NCBI GenBank assembly: GCA_905197585.1
Contig: CAJJZO010000028.1
Location: 1-13,545 of the forward strand
Direction: 5' to 3'
Length of the DNA stretch: 13,545 bases
Source of the DNA: an uncultured Collinsella sp.
GTDB taxonomy: Bacteria > Actinomycetota > Coriobacteriia > Coriobacteriales > Coriobacteriaceae
This document shows positions 1 to 6,412 of the stretch, piece by piece (the stretch's first letter is position 1; every line of letters begins with the position of its first letter). A program made the translations under genes and the position numbers. The notes beneath the pieces are model-generated. The model saw only the letters and a list, made by a program, of their open reading frames with translations. It searched no databases and was not told the DNA's origin.

Positions 1-1062
1 ATGAAGGAGACCGAGAAGATCGAGATCATGCACTTCGACCAGGAGGGCTACCTCGAGGACGGCAGGAACGTCTACGAGGCCGGCAAGAAGATGACCGCCC
101 TGGCCGACCGCGTGCACGAGGAGGGCTACGACGCCGTCTTCCTGATGGGCGTCGGCGGCACCTGGGACGAGTTCATGCAGCTCGAGTACCTCATGAACAA
201 GTTCGGCGACCGCGACCTCGAGGTCTACCTGATCCACGCCGCCGAGTGGAACGTCATGGGCCACAAGCGCATGACCGACAGGTCCGTCGTGCTGACCGCC
301 TCCGAGTCCGGCACCACCCCCGAGGTGCTCGAGGCCGTCGGCAAGATGAGGGAGATGGGCGTGCGCGTCTTCGCCATGACCAACCCCGAGGGCAAGATCG
401 GGCAGGCCGTGGGCGCCGAGAACTGCGTCATGATGGCCTCCGACCACGGCGCCGGCGGCTGCGAGAAGGGCTACTACCTCGCCGACTGCTTCGGCCTGCG
501 CCTGCTCAACCGCCGCGGCTGCTTCCCCAAGTTCGACCTGTTCATCGAGCAGACGAAGGACGTCTGGAAGGACATGCTCGACATCCGCAAGCGCTTCGAG
601 CCGCGCGCCGAGGAGCTCGCCAGGAAGTACGCGCTGGCCGACTACACCATGTTCATCGGCTCGGGCGCGCTGTGGGGCGAGACCATCCTGTACTCCATGT
701 GCCTTCTCGAGGAGATGCAGTGGAAGCGCATCCGCCACATCACCTCGCACGACTTCTTCCACGGCACGCTCGAGCTGCTCGAGCCCGGCGTCCCGGTGTT
801 CCTGTTCATGGGAGAGGACGAGTGCCGCGCCCTCGACGAGCGCGTCCGCGCCTTCCTCACCAGCGGCGTGACCGGCGACGAGGACTACGTCATCATCGAC
901 ACCGCCGAGTACGCGATCCCGGGCCTGGACGACGACTTCCGCGTCATCGTGTCCCCCTGGATCCTGTCCGTGCTGACCACCGACCGCCTCGCGCGCAACT
1001 ACGAGCTGGTCACCAAGCACAACCTCAAGTACCGCCGCTACTACCACCAGTTCGACTACTAA
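1..1062 (+). CDS. Double-SIS-domain sugar-phosphate deglycase/isomerase (FrlB/FraB/GfrF-like)
   Basis: A 353-residue protein with two SIS (sugar isomerase) domains. The first holds GVGGTWDEF (50-58) and the phosphosugar-binding TASESGTTPE (100-108). The second begins near FIGSGALWGE (218-227). LLEEMQW (235-241) and DFFHG (251-255) match the segments that carry the catalytic Glu and His in FrlB/FraB-type deglycases, which split 6-phosphorylated Amadori compounds into glucose-6-phosphate and an amine; candidates are Glu237/Glu238 and His254. No signal peptide or membrane segment is seen, so it is cytoplasmic. It begins with ATG at base 1; the RBS and any partner PTS or kinase genes lie outside the window, so the start is not verified. 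Codon use differs from its neighbours: every Phe I read is TTC, Ile is ATC and Asp is GAC, while the his genes mix in TTT, ATT and GAT. The family call is firm; the exact substrate is inferred and could be another amino-sugar phosphate. Confidence 0.8.
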   Translation: MKETEKIEIMHFDQEGYLEDGRNVYEAGKKMTALADRVHEEGYDAVFLMGVGGTWDEFMQLEYLMNKFGDRDLEVYLIHAAEWNVMGHKRMTDRSVVLTASESGTTPEVLEAVGKMREMGVRVFAMTNPEGKIGQAVGAENCVMMASDHGAGGCEKGYYLADCFGLRLLNRRGCFPKFDLFIEQTKDVWKDMLDIRKRFEPRAEELARKYALADYTMFIGSGALWGETILYSMCLLEEMQWKRIRHITSHDFFHGTLELLEPGVPVFLFMGEDECRALDERVRAFLTSGVTGDEDYVIIDTAEYAIPGLDDDFRVIVSPWILSVLTTDRLARNYELVTKHNLKYRRYYHQFDY

Positions 1063-1073
1063 GAGCTGGTCAC

Positions 1074-1108
1074 GGGTCCGATATCTTGGCTGGTTGATAT
1101 CTCGACCC
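1074..1108 (+). other. Stem-loop in the 3' region of the SIS gene
   Basis: GGGTC (1074-1078) and GATATC (1080-1085) can pair with GATATC (1096-1101) and GACCC (1104-1108), leaving a 1x2 internal loop and a 10-nt apical loop. It sits 12 nt past the stop codon and directly before the terminator hairpin. Its role is unknown; it may shield the 3' end of the mRNA. Confidence 0.4.
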
Positions 1109-1113
1109 TGCAC

Positions 1114-1146
1114 AAGGGCGTCCGCAATTGCGCGGGCGCCCTTTTT
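1114..1146 (+). terminator. Intrinsic terminator of the SIS gene
   Basis: A 12-bp stem with one G-T wobble: AAGGGCGTCCGC (1114-1125) pairs with GCGGGCGCCCTT (1132-1143) around a 6-nt loop. The T run 1142-1146 follows immediately. This is a canonical Rho-independent terminator and separates the SIS gene from the his cluster. Confidence 0.88.
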
Positions 1147-1243
1147 GCGTTGTGACAAGAGACTGCTGCTAACCGCTTGCCCTATGTTTCCAAATGAATA
1201 CGCTATGAGCCGAGGAGGACGATTCTCCCCGCAAACACTCTAG

Positions 1244-1249
1244 TATGCT
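1244..1249 (+). promoter_or_regulatory. Candidate -10 element for the his operon
   Basis: TATGCT at 1244-1249 (context CTAGTATGCTAAAG) is the best -10-like hexamer in the 178-nt gap before hisZG. The -35 at the proper distance is weak (GATTCT at 1221-1226). An alternative is TTGCCC at 1177-1182 with TACGCT at 1199-1204. If the first is right, transcription starts near 1256, just before the stem-loop 1259-1288. No T-box signature and no His-rich leader peptide was found in 1147-1324. Confidence 0.35.
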
Positions 1250-1258
1250 AAAGTACCC

Positions 1259-1288
1259 AGAAGACCGGCGGAGCTATGCCGGTCTTCT
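1259..1288 (+). promoter_or_regulatory. Perfect 11-bp stem-loop in the his leader
   Basis: AGAAGACCGGC (1259-1269) pairs perfectly with GCCGGTCTTCT (1278-1288) around an 8-nt loop, GGAGCTAT. It lies 36 nt upstream of the hisZG ATG and 22 nt before its AGGAGG. The tail GTTCTATACG is poor in T, so it is a weak terminator at best. It could be a leader attenuator, an mRNA-stabilising 5' hairpin or a protein-binding site. The structure is visible; the function is inference. Confidence 0.5.
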
Positions 1289-1324
1289 GTTCTATACGAA
1301 ACACAGCATGAGGAGGCTCACCAG

Positions 1325-3040
1325 ATGACGGCCACACCGTGGGGATTCCGGGACATATTGCCCGAGGAGGCTCAGGCGCGCGAGGAGATCGCATGTACGG
1401 TGAAGGGCTGCTTCAGGGAGCATCATTACCTTCCGGTCGAGACACCGCTGCTCGAGGACAAGGGTTCGCTCGAGGAAGGCGGCCGCATTGCGGATACGCC
1501 GTTTAAGCTCTTTGATGACGACGGTCGCCTGCTGGTGGTCCGTCCCGATAACACGCTGCCGATCGTTCGCCTGGTTTCGACCCGCATGCGCGCGGCCGAC
1601 CTGCCCCTACGCCTTCGCTACGAGGCGCCGGTGGTCCGCGAGTGCCAACGCAATGCCGGTGGCTCGCGTCAGTTTACGCAGCTGGGCTTTGAGCTTATCG
1701 GTGTAGGCGACACCGCGGGCGATGTCGAGATCGTCTCGCTCGTGGCCGAGGCGGTGCGCAAGCTCGCGCTGCCCGATGCGCGCATTATCGCAGGTAGCGT
1801 GCGTCCGTTTAAGGAGCTGCTTGCGGCGTGCGAGGATCGCGAGCTGGCCGCTGAGGCCCTGCGCTGCGTGCACGCCAACGACTTTGTGGGCCTCGATGCC
1901 CGCGTGGCGGTAAGCGTCGAGTCCGATGCCGTCAAGGCCGCCATTAGCGAGCTGCCGCGCCTACACGGTGGCCCCGAAGTGCTCGATCGCGTGGACGCAC
2001 TGCTGGAGGCTGCCGGTATCGCCGCGCCGCTGACGCGCGAATTGCGTGCCCTGGTCGATGGCCTGGCTCCCGAGGACGCTCAGGTGCTGTCGTTCGACTT
2101 CTCCATCATGAACTCTTTCGATTACTACACGGGTCTGGTCTTTAAGGCCTATGCCGGCGGTCTGCCCGACCCGGTGGGCTCGGGCGGTCGCTACGACTCC
2201 ATCTTTACCGGCGCATTTGGCAACGGCATCGAGGTACCGGCGGCGGGCTTCGCCTTTTCGCTCGAGCGTCTGGAGTCAGCGCGCACCTCGGCCGAGGACG
2301 CCGCTTCCGACGGCGATCACGCCGCGGGCCATGGCGCCGAGGGCCCGCTGCGCATCGCCGTGCCCAAGGGCTCGCTTAAGGCCGACACGCTCGACGTGCT
2401 CGAGGCCGCGGGCTTGGATGTCTCTGAGCTGCGTGACCCCGGCCGTCACCTGATCGTGCGCGGTCGCGACACGCGTGCCGGCGAGGGCGTGGTCGGAGAT
2501 ATCGAGTTTGTCATTGTGCGCCCCAGCGACGCGCCCGCCTTTGTGGGCTGCGGCGGCGCCGACTGCGGCATCTGCGGTTGGGACTCGCTCATCGAGGCAG
2601 ATCTCAACCTGCTGCAGCTGGTCGACCTGGGCTATGGCCTGTGCACCTTTATCGAGGCGGAGCCCGCGTGGCGCGCCGGTCAGGCCGAGCGCAACTATGC
2701 CCGCCGCGGGTCGCTTCGCGTGGCAACCAAGTACCCGCGCATCGCGAGTGCCTGGTATGCCGAGCGCGGCGTGAACGCCGACATCGTTTCTCTGCACGGT
2801 AATATCGAGTTGGGACCCATCGTCGGCATGGCCGATCGCATCGTGGATATTACCGCCACGGGTGCCACGCTGCGCGACAACGACTTGGTCATCACTGGTC
2901 GCATCATGGACTGTACGGCCCGCTTCTTTGTCAATCCGGGTGCCGCGCGTCTGGATCCGCGCGTACGCAATCTGGCAGATCGCCTGGCCGTGGCCGTTAA
3001 GGACAAGCATTTTGAGCCCGTCGCGGGCTCGGCACAATAG
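1325..3040 (+). CDS. hisZ-hisG: HisZ-HisG fusion: ATP phosphoribosyltransferase with regulatory subunit
   Basis: One 571-residue frame carries two proteins that are normally separate. Residues 1-317 are HisZ, the class II HisRS-like regulatory subunit: RPDNTLPIVR (73-82), the motif-2-like LRLRYEAPVVRECQRN (95-110), NSFDYYTGL (263-271) and SGGRYDS (286-292), with no anticodon-binding domain. Residues 318-340 form an Ala/Asp/Gly/His-rich linker. Residues 341-571 are a short-form HisG: RIAVPKGSL (343-351), VRPSDAPAF (398-406), the GADCGICGWD segment (411-420), GNIELGPIVGMAD (492-504) and the PRPP-binding DITATGATL (508-516). The enzyme condenses ATP and PRPP to phosphoribosyl-ATP, the committed step, and is expected to be feedback-inhibited by histidine through the HisZ module. 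AGGAGG at 1311-1316 fixes the ATG at 1325. There is no stop codon or in-frame break across the linker. Short-form HisG normally needs HisZ in trans; here both are covalently joined. Confidence 0.95.
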   Translation: MTATPWGFRDILPEEAQAREEIACTVKGCFREHHYLPVETPLLEDKGSLEEGGRIADTPFKLFDDDGRLLVVRPDNTLPIVRLVSTRMRAADLPLRLRYEAPVVRECQRNAGGSRQFTQLGFELIGVGDTAGDVEIVSLVAEAVRKLALPDARIIAGSVRPFKELLAACEDRELAAEALRCVHANDFVGLDARVAVSVESDAVKAAISELPRLHGGPEVLDRVDALLEAAGIAAPLTRELRALVDGLAPEDAQVLSFDFSIMNSFDYYTGLVFKAYAGGLPDPVGSGGRYDSIFTGAFGNGIEVPAAGFAFSLERLESARTSAEDAASDGDHAAGHGAEGPLRIAVPKGSLKADTLDVLEAAGLDVSELRDPGRHLIVRGRDTRAGEGVVGDIEFVIVRPSDAPAFVGCGGADCGICGWDSLIEADLNLLQLVDLGYGLCTFIEAEPAWRAGQAERNYARRGSLRVATKYPRIASAWYAERGVNADIVSLHGNIELGPIVGMADRIVDITATGATLRDNDLVITGRIMDCTARFFVNPGAARLDPRVRNLADRLAVAVKDKHFEPVAGSAQ

Positions 3041-3069
3041 CGCGAGCGCGCACGGGCGCCCCAACGTAC

Positions 3070-3098
3070 GGGCTGCGGGCCGATTGGCGCCGCCGCCC
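3070..3098 (+). other. GC-rich hairpin between hisZG and hisD
   Basis: GGGC-T-GCGG (3070-3078) can pair with CCGC-C-GCCC (3090-3098), with one mismatch and an 11-nt loop. A T5 tract occurs at 3108-3112, about 10 nt downstream, too far for a classical terminator. It could cause pausing or partial termination in the 105-nt gap. The operon continues with hisD, whose RBS TAGGGGATA lies at 3132-3140. Confidence 0.3.
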
Positions 3099-3145
3099 GG
3101 ACTCTCGTTTTTCGAACACAACCTCGACCGATAGGGGATACCGAT

Positions 3146-4567
3146 ATGAAGACCATCAAGCTTGCTCCCGGTGAGCGCCTCGTTACTAACCAGCTCAACC
3201 GCAAGGGCGTGCTGCCGCAAAACATCGTCGACGCCGCCCGCGATATCGTGGCCAACGTGCGTGCCAACGGCGATGCCGCGGTGCGCGATTACTGTCAGCG
3301 TTTTGACGGTGTCGAGCTGCAGAGCTTCCGCTTGCCGCAAGAGCAGATCGATGCCGCGCTCGAAGGTCTTGATCCGGCCTTTGTCGCCGCGCTCGAGAAG
3401 GCCGCGCGTCAGATTCGCGAGTTCCACCAACGCGAGGTCGAGCAGAGCTGGTTTACCACGCGTGTGGACGGCACGATGCTCGGCGTTAAGGTGACCCCGC
3501 TCGCGGCGGCCGGCATCTACGTGCCGGGCGGTCGCGCTCAGTATCCCTCCACCGTGCTCATGAACGCCATTCCCGCCAAGGTTGCTGGTGTCAAGCGCGT
3601 GGTCATGGTGACTCCGCCGCAAAAGGATGGCCTGATCAGCCCCTACACGCTCGCGGCGGCCAAGCTCGGCGGCGTGGACGAGATCTATATGGTGGGCGGC
3701 GCTCAGGCCGTGGCCGCGCTGGCGTACGGTACCGAGACCATTCCGCGCGTCGACAAGATCACCGGCCCGGGCAACGCTTTTGTCGCCGCGGCTAAGCAGA
3801 TTGTCTCGGGCGACGTCGGAATCGACATGGTCGCTGGCCCGTCCGAGGTCTGCGTGCTGGCTGATGCTACGGCCAAGCCCATGGTGGTCGCGGCAGACCT
3901 GATGGCTCAGGCCGAGCACGATCCGCTGGCAGCCTGCTATCTGGTGACCTGCGACGAGCAGTTTGCGCGTGAGGTCGAGGCGGGTATCGACATTCTGGTG
4001 ACGCAGTCCCCGCGTGCCGAGATCACGCGCGCTTCGCTCGACAACGAAGGCACCATCGTGGTGGCCGCCGATATGGCTGCCGCCGTCGAGGCCGTGAACA
4101 CCGTGGCGCCCGAGCACCTGGAGCTGCACTGCAAGGATGCGATGGGCCTGCTTGGCGGCATTCGCAACGCCGGCGCCATCTTTGTGGGCGCTTGGAGCTC
4201 CGAGCCGCTTGGCGATTATGTTGCCGGCCCCAATCACACGCTGCCGACCGGCGGCACGGCCATGTTCTCCAACCCGCTTTCGGTCGAAGAGTTCGTTAAG
4301 CGCTCGAGCGTCATTTGCTATACGCCCGAGGGTCTGCTCTCCGACGCTCCCGCGACGCAGCGCCTGGCCGAGGCCGAGGGCCTGTGGGCGCACGCGCTTT
4401 CGGCCGCACTGCGCCGCCGCGTGCTGGAGCAGGGCGAGGGTGCCGTGAGTGCCGAGTCGCTGGCCGCGGCCGACCTGACCAAGGTCGCCTGGCCGGGTGA
4501 TACGACCGCGACGGTCGCCGAGGGCGTGGACCTGACTTCCGCTGGCGCGACCGGCGAGGAGGCTTAA
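3146..4567 (+). CDS. hisD: Histidinol dehydrogenase
   Basis: Catalyses the last two NAD-dependent oxidations, L-histidinol to histidinal to L-histidine, as a Zn-dependent cytoplasmic dimer. The 473-residue protein shows [14 protein letters not shown] (124-137), [11 protein letters not shown] (203-213) and MVAGPSEV (228-235). Zn-ligand candidates by family position are Gln255, His258, Asp357 and His416. The catalytic pair APEHLE has Glu323 and His324, and His364 lies in [11 protein letters not shown]. These positions fall within a few residues of those in enterobacterial HisD. The protein is about 40 residues longer than usual because of an Ala/Gly/Thr-rich C-terminal tail (roughly 430-473) past the last conserved residue. 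It follows hisZG after 105 nt and ends one base before the hisC ATG. Confidence 0.97.
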   Translation: MKTIKLAPGERLVTNQLNRKGVLPQNIVDAARDIVANVRANGDAAVRDYCQRFDGVELQSFRLPQEQIDAALEGLDPAFVAALEKAARQIREFHQREVEQSWFTTRVDGTMLGVKVTPLAAAGIYVPGGRAQYPSTVLMNAIPAKVAGVKRVVMVTPPQKDGLISPYTLAAAKLGGVDEIYMVGGAQAVAALAYGTETIPRVDKITGPGNAFVAAAKQIVSGDVGIDMVAGPSEVCVLADATAKPMVVAADLMAQAEHDPLAACYLVTCDEQFAREVEAGIDILVTQSPRAEITRASLDNEGTIVVAADMAAAVEAVNTVAPEHLELHCKDAMGLLGGIRNAGAIFVGAWSSEPLGDYVAGPNHTLPTGGTAMFSNPLSVEEFVKRSSVICYTPEGLLSDAPATQRLAEAEGLWAHALSAALRRRVLEQGEGAVSAESLAAADLTKVAWPGDTTATVAEGVDLTSAGATGEEA

Positions 4568-4568
4568 C

Positions 4569-5684
4569 ATGGCCGAACTCACGCCGCGCATGAAGGAGCT
4601 CGTCCAGCCCTACTTGGCCGGTATCGAGCCCTACGATCCCAACTTTACGCCCACGCGCATCAATCTTTCGGCCAACGAGAACACCTATCCCGTACCTGCT
4701 GGCGTGCGCGAGGCGGTTGATGCGGCCTTGGCTGCCACGCCGCTCAACCGCTATCCCGATCCCATGTCCAACGACCTGCGCGATGAGCTCGCTGCCTGGC
4801 ATGGCGTGGCGCGTGAGAATATTTGCGCGGGAAACGGCGGCGATGAGCTGCTCTATAACTACCTGCTGGCGTTTGGCGGCGCGGGGCGGACCCTGCTCAA
4901 CTGCCCGCCGTGCTTTAGCGAGTACGCATTCTTTGCGTCGCTTTGTCAGACCGAGGTGCGCGATGTATGGCGCGATCCGGCGACCTTTGAGCTCGACCAA
5001 GCGGCTGTGCTCGCAGCGGCGCCCGAGTGCAATCTGGCGATCGTGACCTCGCCCAATAACCCCACGGGCGATGTGACGCCGCTCGACTTTGTCGCGGCCC
5101 TGTGCGATGCGTGCCCCGGCATGGTCATGGTCGACGAGGCCTACGTTGAGTTTGCCGACGATTCGTTTGGCGCGGCTACTACGGCGCAGGGGCTTATCGC
5201 CGAGCATCCCAACCTGGTGATTCTGCATACGCTGTCCAAGGCGTTCGGCGCCGCCGGCACGCGTCTGGGCTATGTGATCGCGGCGCCCGAGGCCATCGAT
5301 GTGTTTGCGGCAATTCGCCAGATCTACTCGGTTAACGTGCTGAGCCAGGCCGCCGCGCTTGCCTGCGTGCGTGCCCGCGATGCGTACGCACCCGTGGTAG
5401 CACAGGTTGCATCCGAGCGCGAGCGCGAACTGTGTGCCCTGCACGCAATGGCTGCCGAGGGTCTGCCCGTGGAGGCGTGGCCGAGCGCGGCGAACTTTGT
5501 GCTCGTGCGCACGCCGCATGCCACGCACGTGCGCGAGCGCCTGCGCGACGAGTATTCAATTTTGGTGCGCGACTTTAGCTACGCGCCGGGGCTCGCGGAC
5601 TGCCTGCGCATTACCGTGGGCACCCCGCAGGAAAACAACGAGGTGCTGGCTGCGTTTGCCGCGCTGGTGAAGGAGGAGATGTAG
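4569..5684 (+). CDS. hisC: Histidinol-phosphate aminotransferase
   Basis: A PLP-dependent fold-type I aminotransferase that converts imidazole-acetol phosphate plus glutamate into histidinol phosphate plus 2-oxoglutarate. At 371 residues it has normal family length. Visible motifs are NLSANENTYPVPAGV (32-46), LNRYPDPMSNDLRDELA (59-75), AGNGGDELLYNYLL (87-100), SPNNPTG (161-167), MVDEAYVEF (187-195) with Asp189 and Tyr192 contacting PLP, and HTLSKAFGAAGTRLGY (220-235) with the Schiff-base Lys224 and phosphate-binding Arg232. The RBS lies inside the end of hisD (GAGGAGG, 4556-4562), and the hisD stop is separated from this ATG by a single base, implying translational coupling. Its TAG stop abuts the hisB ATG. 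Confidence 0.96.
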   Translation: MAELTPRMKELVQPYLAGIEPYDPNFTPTRINLSANENTYPVPAGVREAVDAALAATPLNRYPDPMSNDLRDELAAWHGVARENICAGNGGDELLYNYLLAFGGAGRTLLNCPPCFSEYAFFASLCQTEVRDVWRDPATFELDQAAVLAAAPECNLAIVTSPNNPTGDVTPLDFVAALCDACPGMVMVDEAYVEFADDSFGAATTAQGLIAEHPNLVILHTLSKAFGAAGTRLGYVIAAPEAIDVFAAIRQIYSVNVLSQAAALACVRARDAYAPVVAQVASERERELCALHAMAAEGLPVEAWPSAANFVLVRTPHATHVRERLRDEYSILVRDFSYAPGLADCLRITVGTPQENNEVLAAFAALVKEEM

Positions 5685-6272
5685 ATGGACCGCTATGCCG
5701 AGGTAACCCGCAAGACGGGCGAGACCGACATTGTCGTAAAGCTCGACCTGGACGGATCTGGCGTGTGCGACATCTCGACCGGCGTGCCGTTTTTCGACCA
5801 CATGCTCAACGCTTTTGGCCGCCATGGTCTGTTCGATCTGACGGTGCACGCGGTGGGCGACGTCGAGGTCGATGCGCATCACACCGTCGAGGACACGGGC
5901 ATCGTGCTGGGCGAGGCGTTTTGCCAAGCGTTGGGCGACAAGGCGGGCATTACACGCTTTGCCGACGCGGCGATTGCCATGGACGAGACGCTCGTGATGG
6001 CTGCTGTTGATATTTCGGGCCGCGGGCAGGCCTACTGCGAGCTGCCCGTGCCGACCGAGCGCGTGGGCAGCTTCGATACCGAGCTGGCCGTCGAGTTCTT
6101 CTACGCCTTTGCGCGCGATGCCAAACTTACGCTGCACGTGCGCGAGCTGGCGGGCGGTAACTCGCATCACATTATCGAGGCCGCCTTTAAGGCCGTAGGT
6201 CGCACGATGCGCCACGCCTGCGAACTCGATCCCCGCGTGCAGGGCATCCCCAGCACCAAGGGTTCACTGTAA
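5685..6272 (+). CDS. hisB: Imidazoleglycerol-phosphate dehydratase, monofunctional
   Basis: Dehydrates IGP to imidazole-acetol phosphate using Mn ions in a large oligomer. At 195 residues it is the dehydratase domain only, without the N-terminal HAD phosphatase found in enterobacterial HisB. The internal gene-duplication motifs are clear: FFDHMLNAFGRHG (36-48) with His39, DAHHTVEDTG (63-72) with His65, His66 and Glu69, and NSHHIIEAAFKAVGR (159-173) with His161 and His162. The start ATG directly follows the hisC TAG, with GGAGGAGATG inside the hisC end serving as the RBS. Because this protein lacks a phosphatase, a separate histidinol-phosphatase is needed, and a PHP-type candidate lies at 9502-10413. 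Confidence 0.97.
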   Translation: MDRYAEVTRKTGETDIVVKLDLDGSGVCDISTGVPFFDHMLNAFGRHGLFDLTVHAVGDVEVDAHHTVEDTGIVLGEAFCQALGDKAGITRFADAAIAMDETLVMAAVDISGRGQAYCELPVPTERVGSFDTELAVEFFYAFARDAKLTLHVRELAGGNSHHIIEAAFKAVGRTMRHACELDPRVQGIPSTKGSL

Positions 6273-6273
6273 T

Positions 6274-6388
6274 AACCTGCCAAAAAGGGACAGGTTTATT
6301 TTGGCAGGTTTTATCTGCGGAAATGCCGTCTCATGCAGTGGGCGAACGTTTAACCGACCAAAATAAACCTGTCCCTTTTTGGCAGGTT
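6274..6388. repeat. Perfect 31-bp inverted repeat pair (REP/BIME-like) between hisB and hisH
   Basis: The left arm 6274-6304 (starts AACCTGCCAAAAAGGG, ends TTTATTTTGG) is the exact reverse complement of 6358-6388, separated by a 53-nt spacer. Each arm is also part of its own hairpin. AACCTGCCAAAA (6274-6285) pairs perfectly with TTTTGGCAGGTT (6299-6310). The mirrored copy, 6352-6363 with 6377-6388, has two mismatches. Two head-to-head hairpin units resemble REP doublets (BIMEs). The element starts one base after the hisB stop and ends 13 nt before the hisH RBS, so it is transcribed within the operon. No transposase is nearby. Confidence 0.85.
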
Positions 6389-6412
6389 TTGAATGGGGAA
6401 AAGGAGGGTCGC

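Noticed and set aside
246..1097. 283-residue plus-strand frame overlapping the SIS gene
   Set aside because: Arg/His/Gly-rich translation of the alternative frame of a strongly GC3-biased gene; no RBS or domain.
1147..1324. T-box or histidine leader peptide before hisZG
   Set aside because: No T-box conserved core and no run of His codons after a short start codon was found; the segment is short for a T-box.
2276..4591. 771-residue open frame on the minus strand across hisZG and hisD
   Set aside because: It lies opposite two unmistakable genes; its sequence is Gly/Arg/His-rich with no domain. Such long antisense frames arise from GC-rich codon use.
4311..5528. 405-residue minus-strand frame opposite hisD/hisC
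   Set aside because: Shadow of hisC, with Arg-rich low-complexity translation.
6323..6412. Upstream ATG start for hisH
   Set aside because: Would translate through the palindromic repeat, has no RBS and adds 30 residues absent from HisH; the GTG at 6413 has a strong AAGGAGGG. The ATG at 6393 is out of frame.
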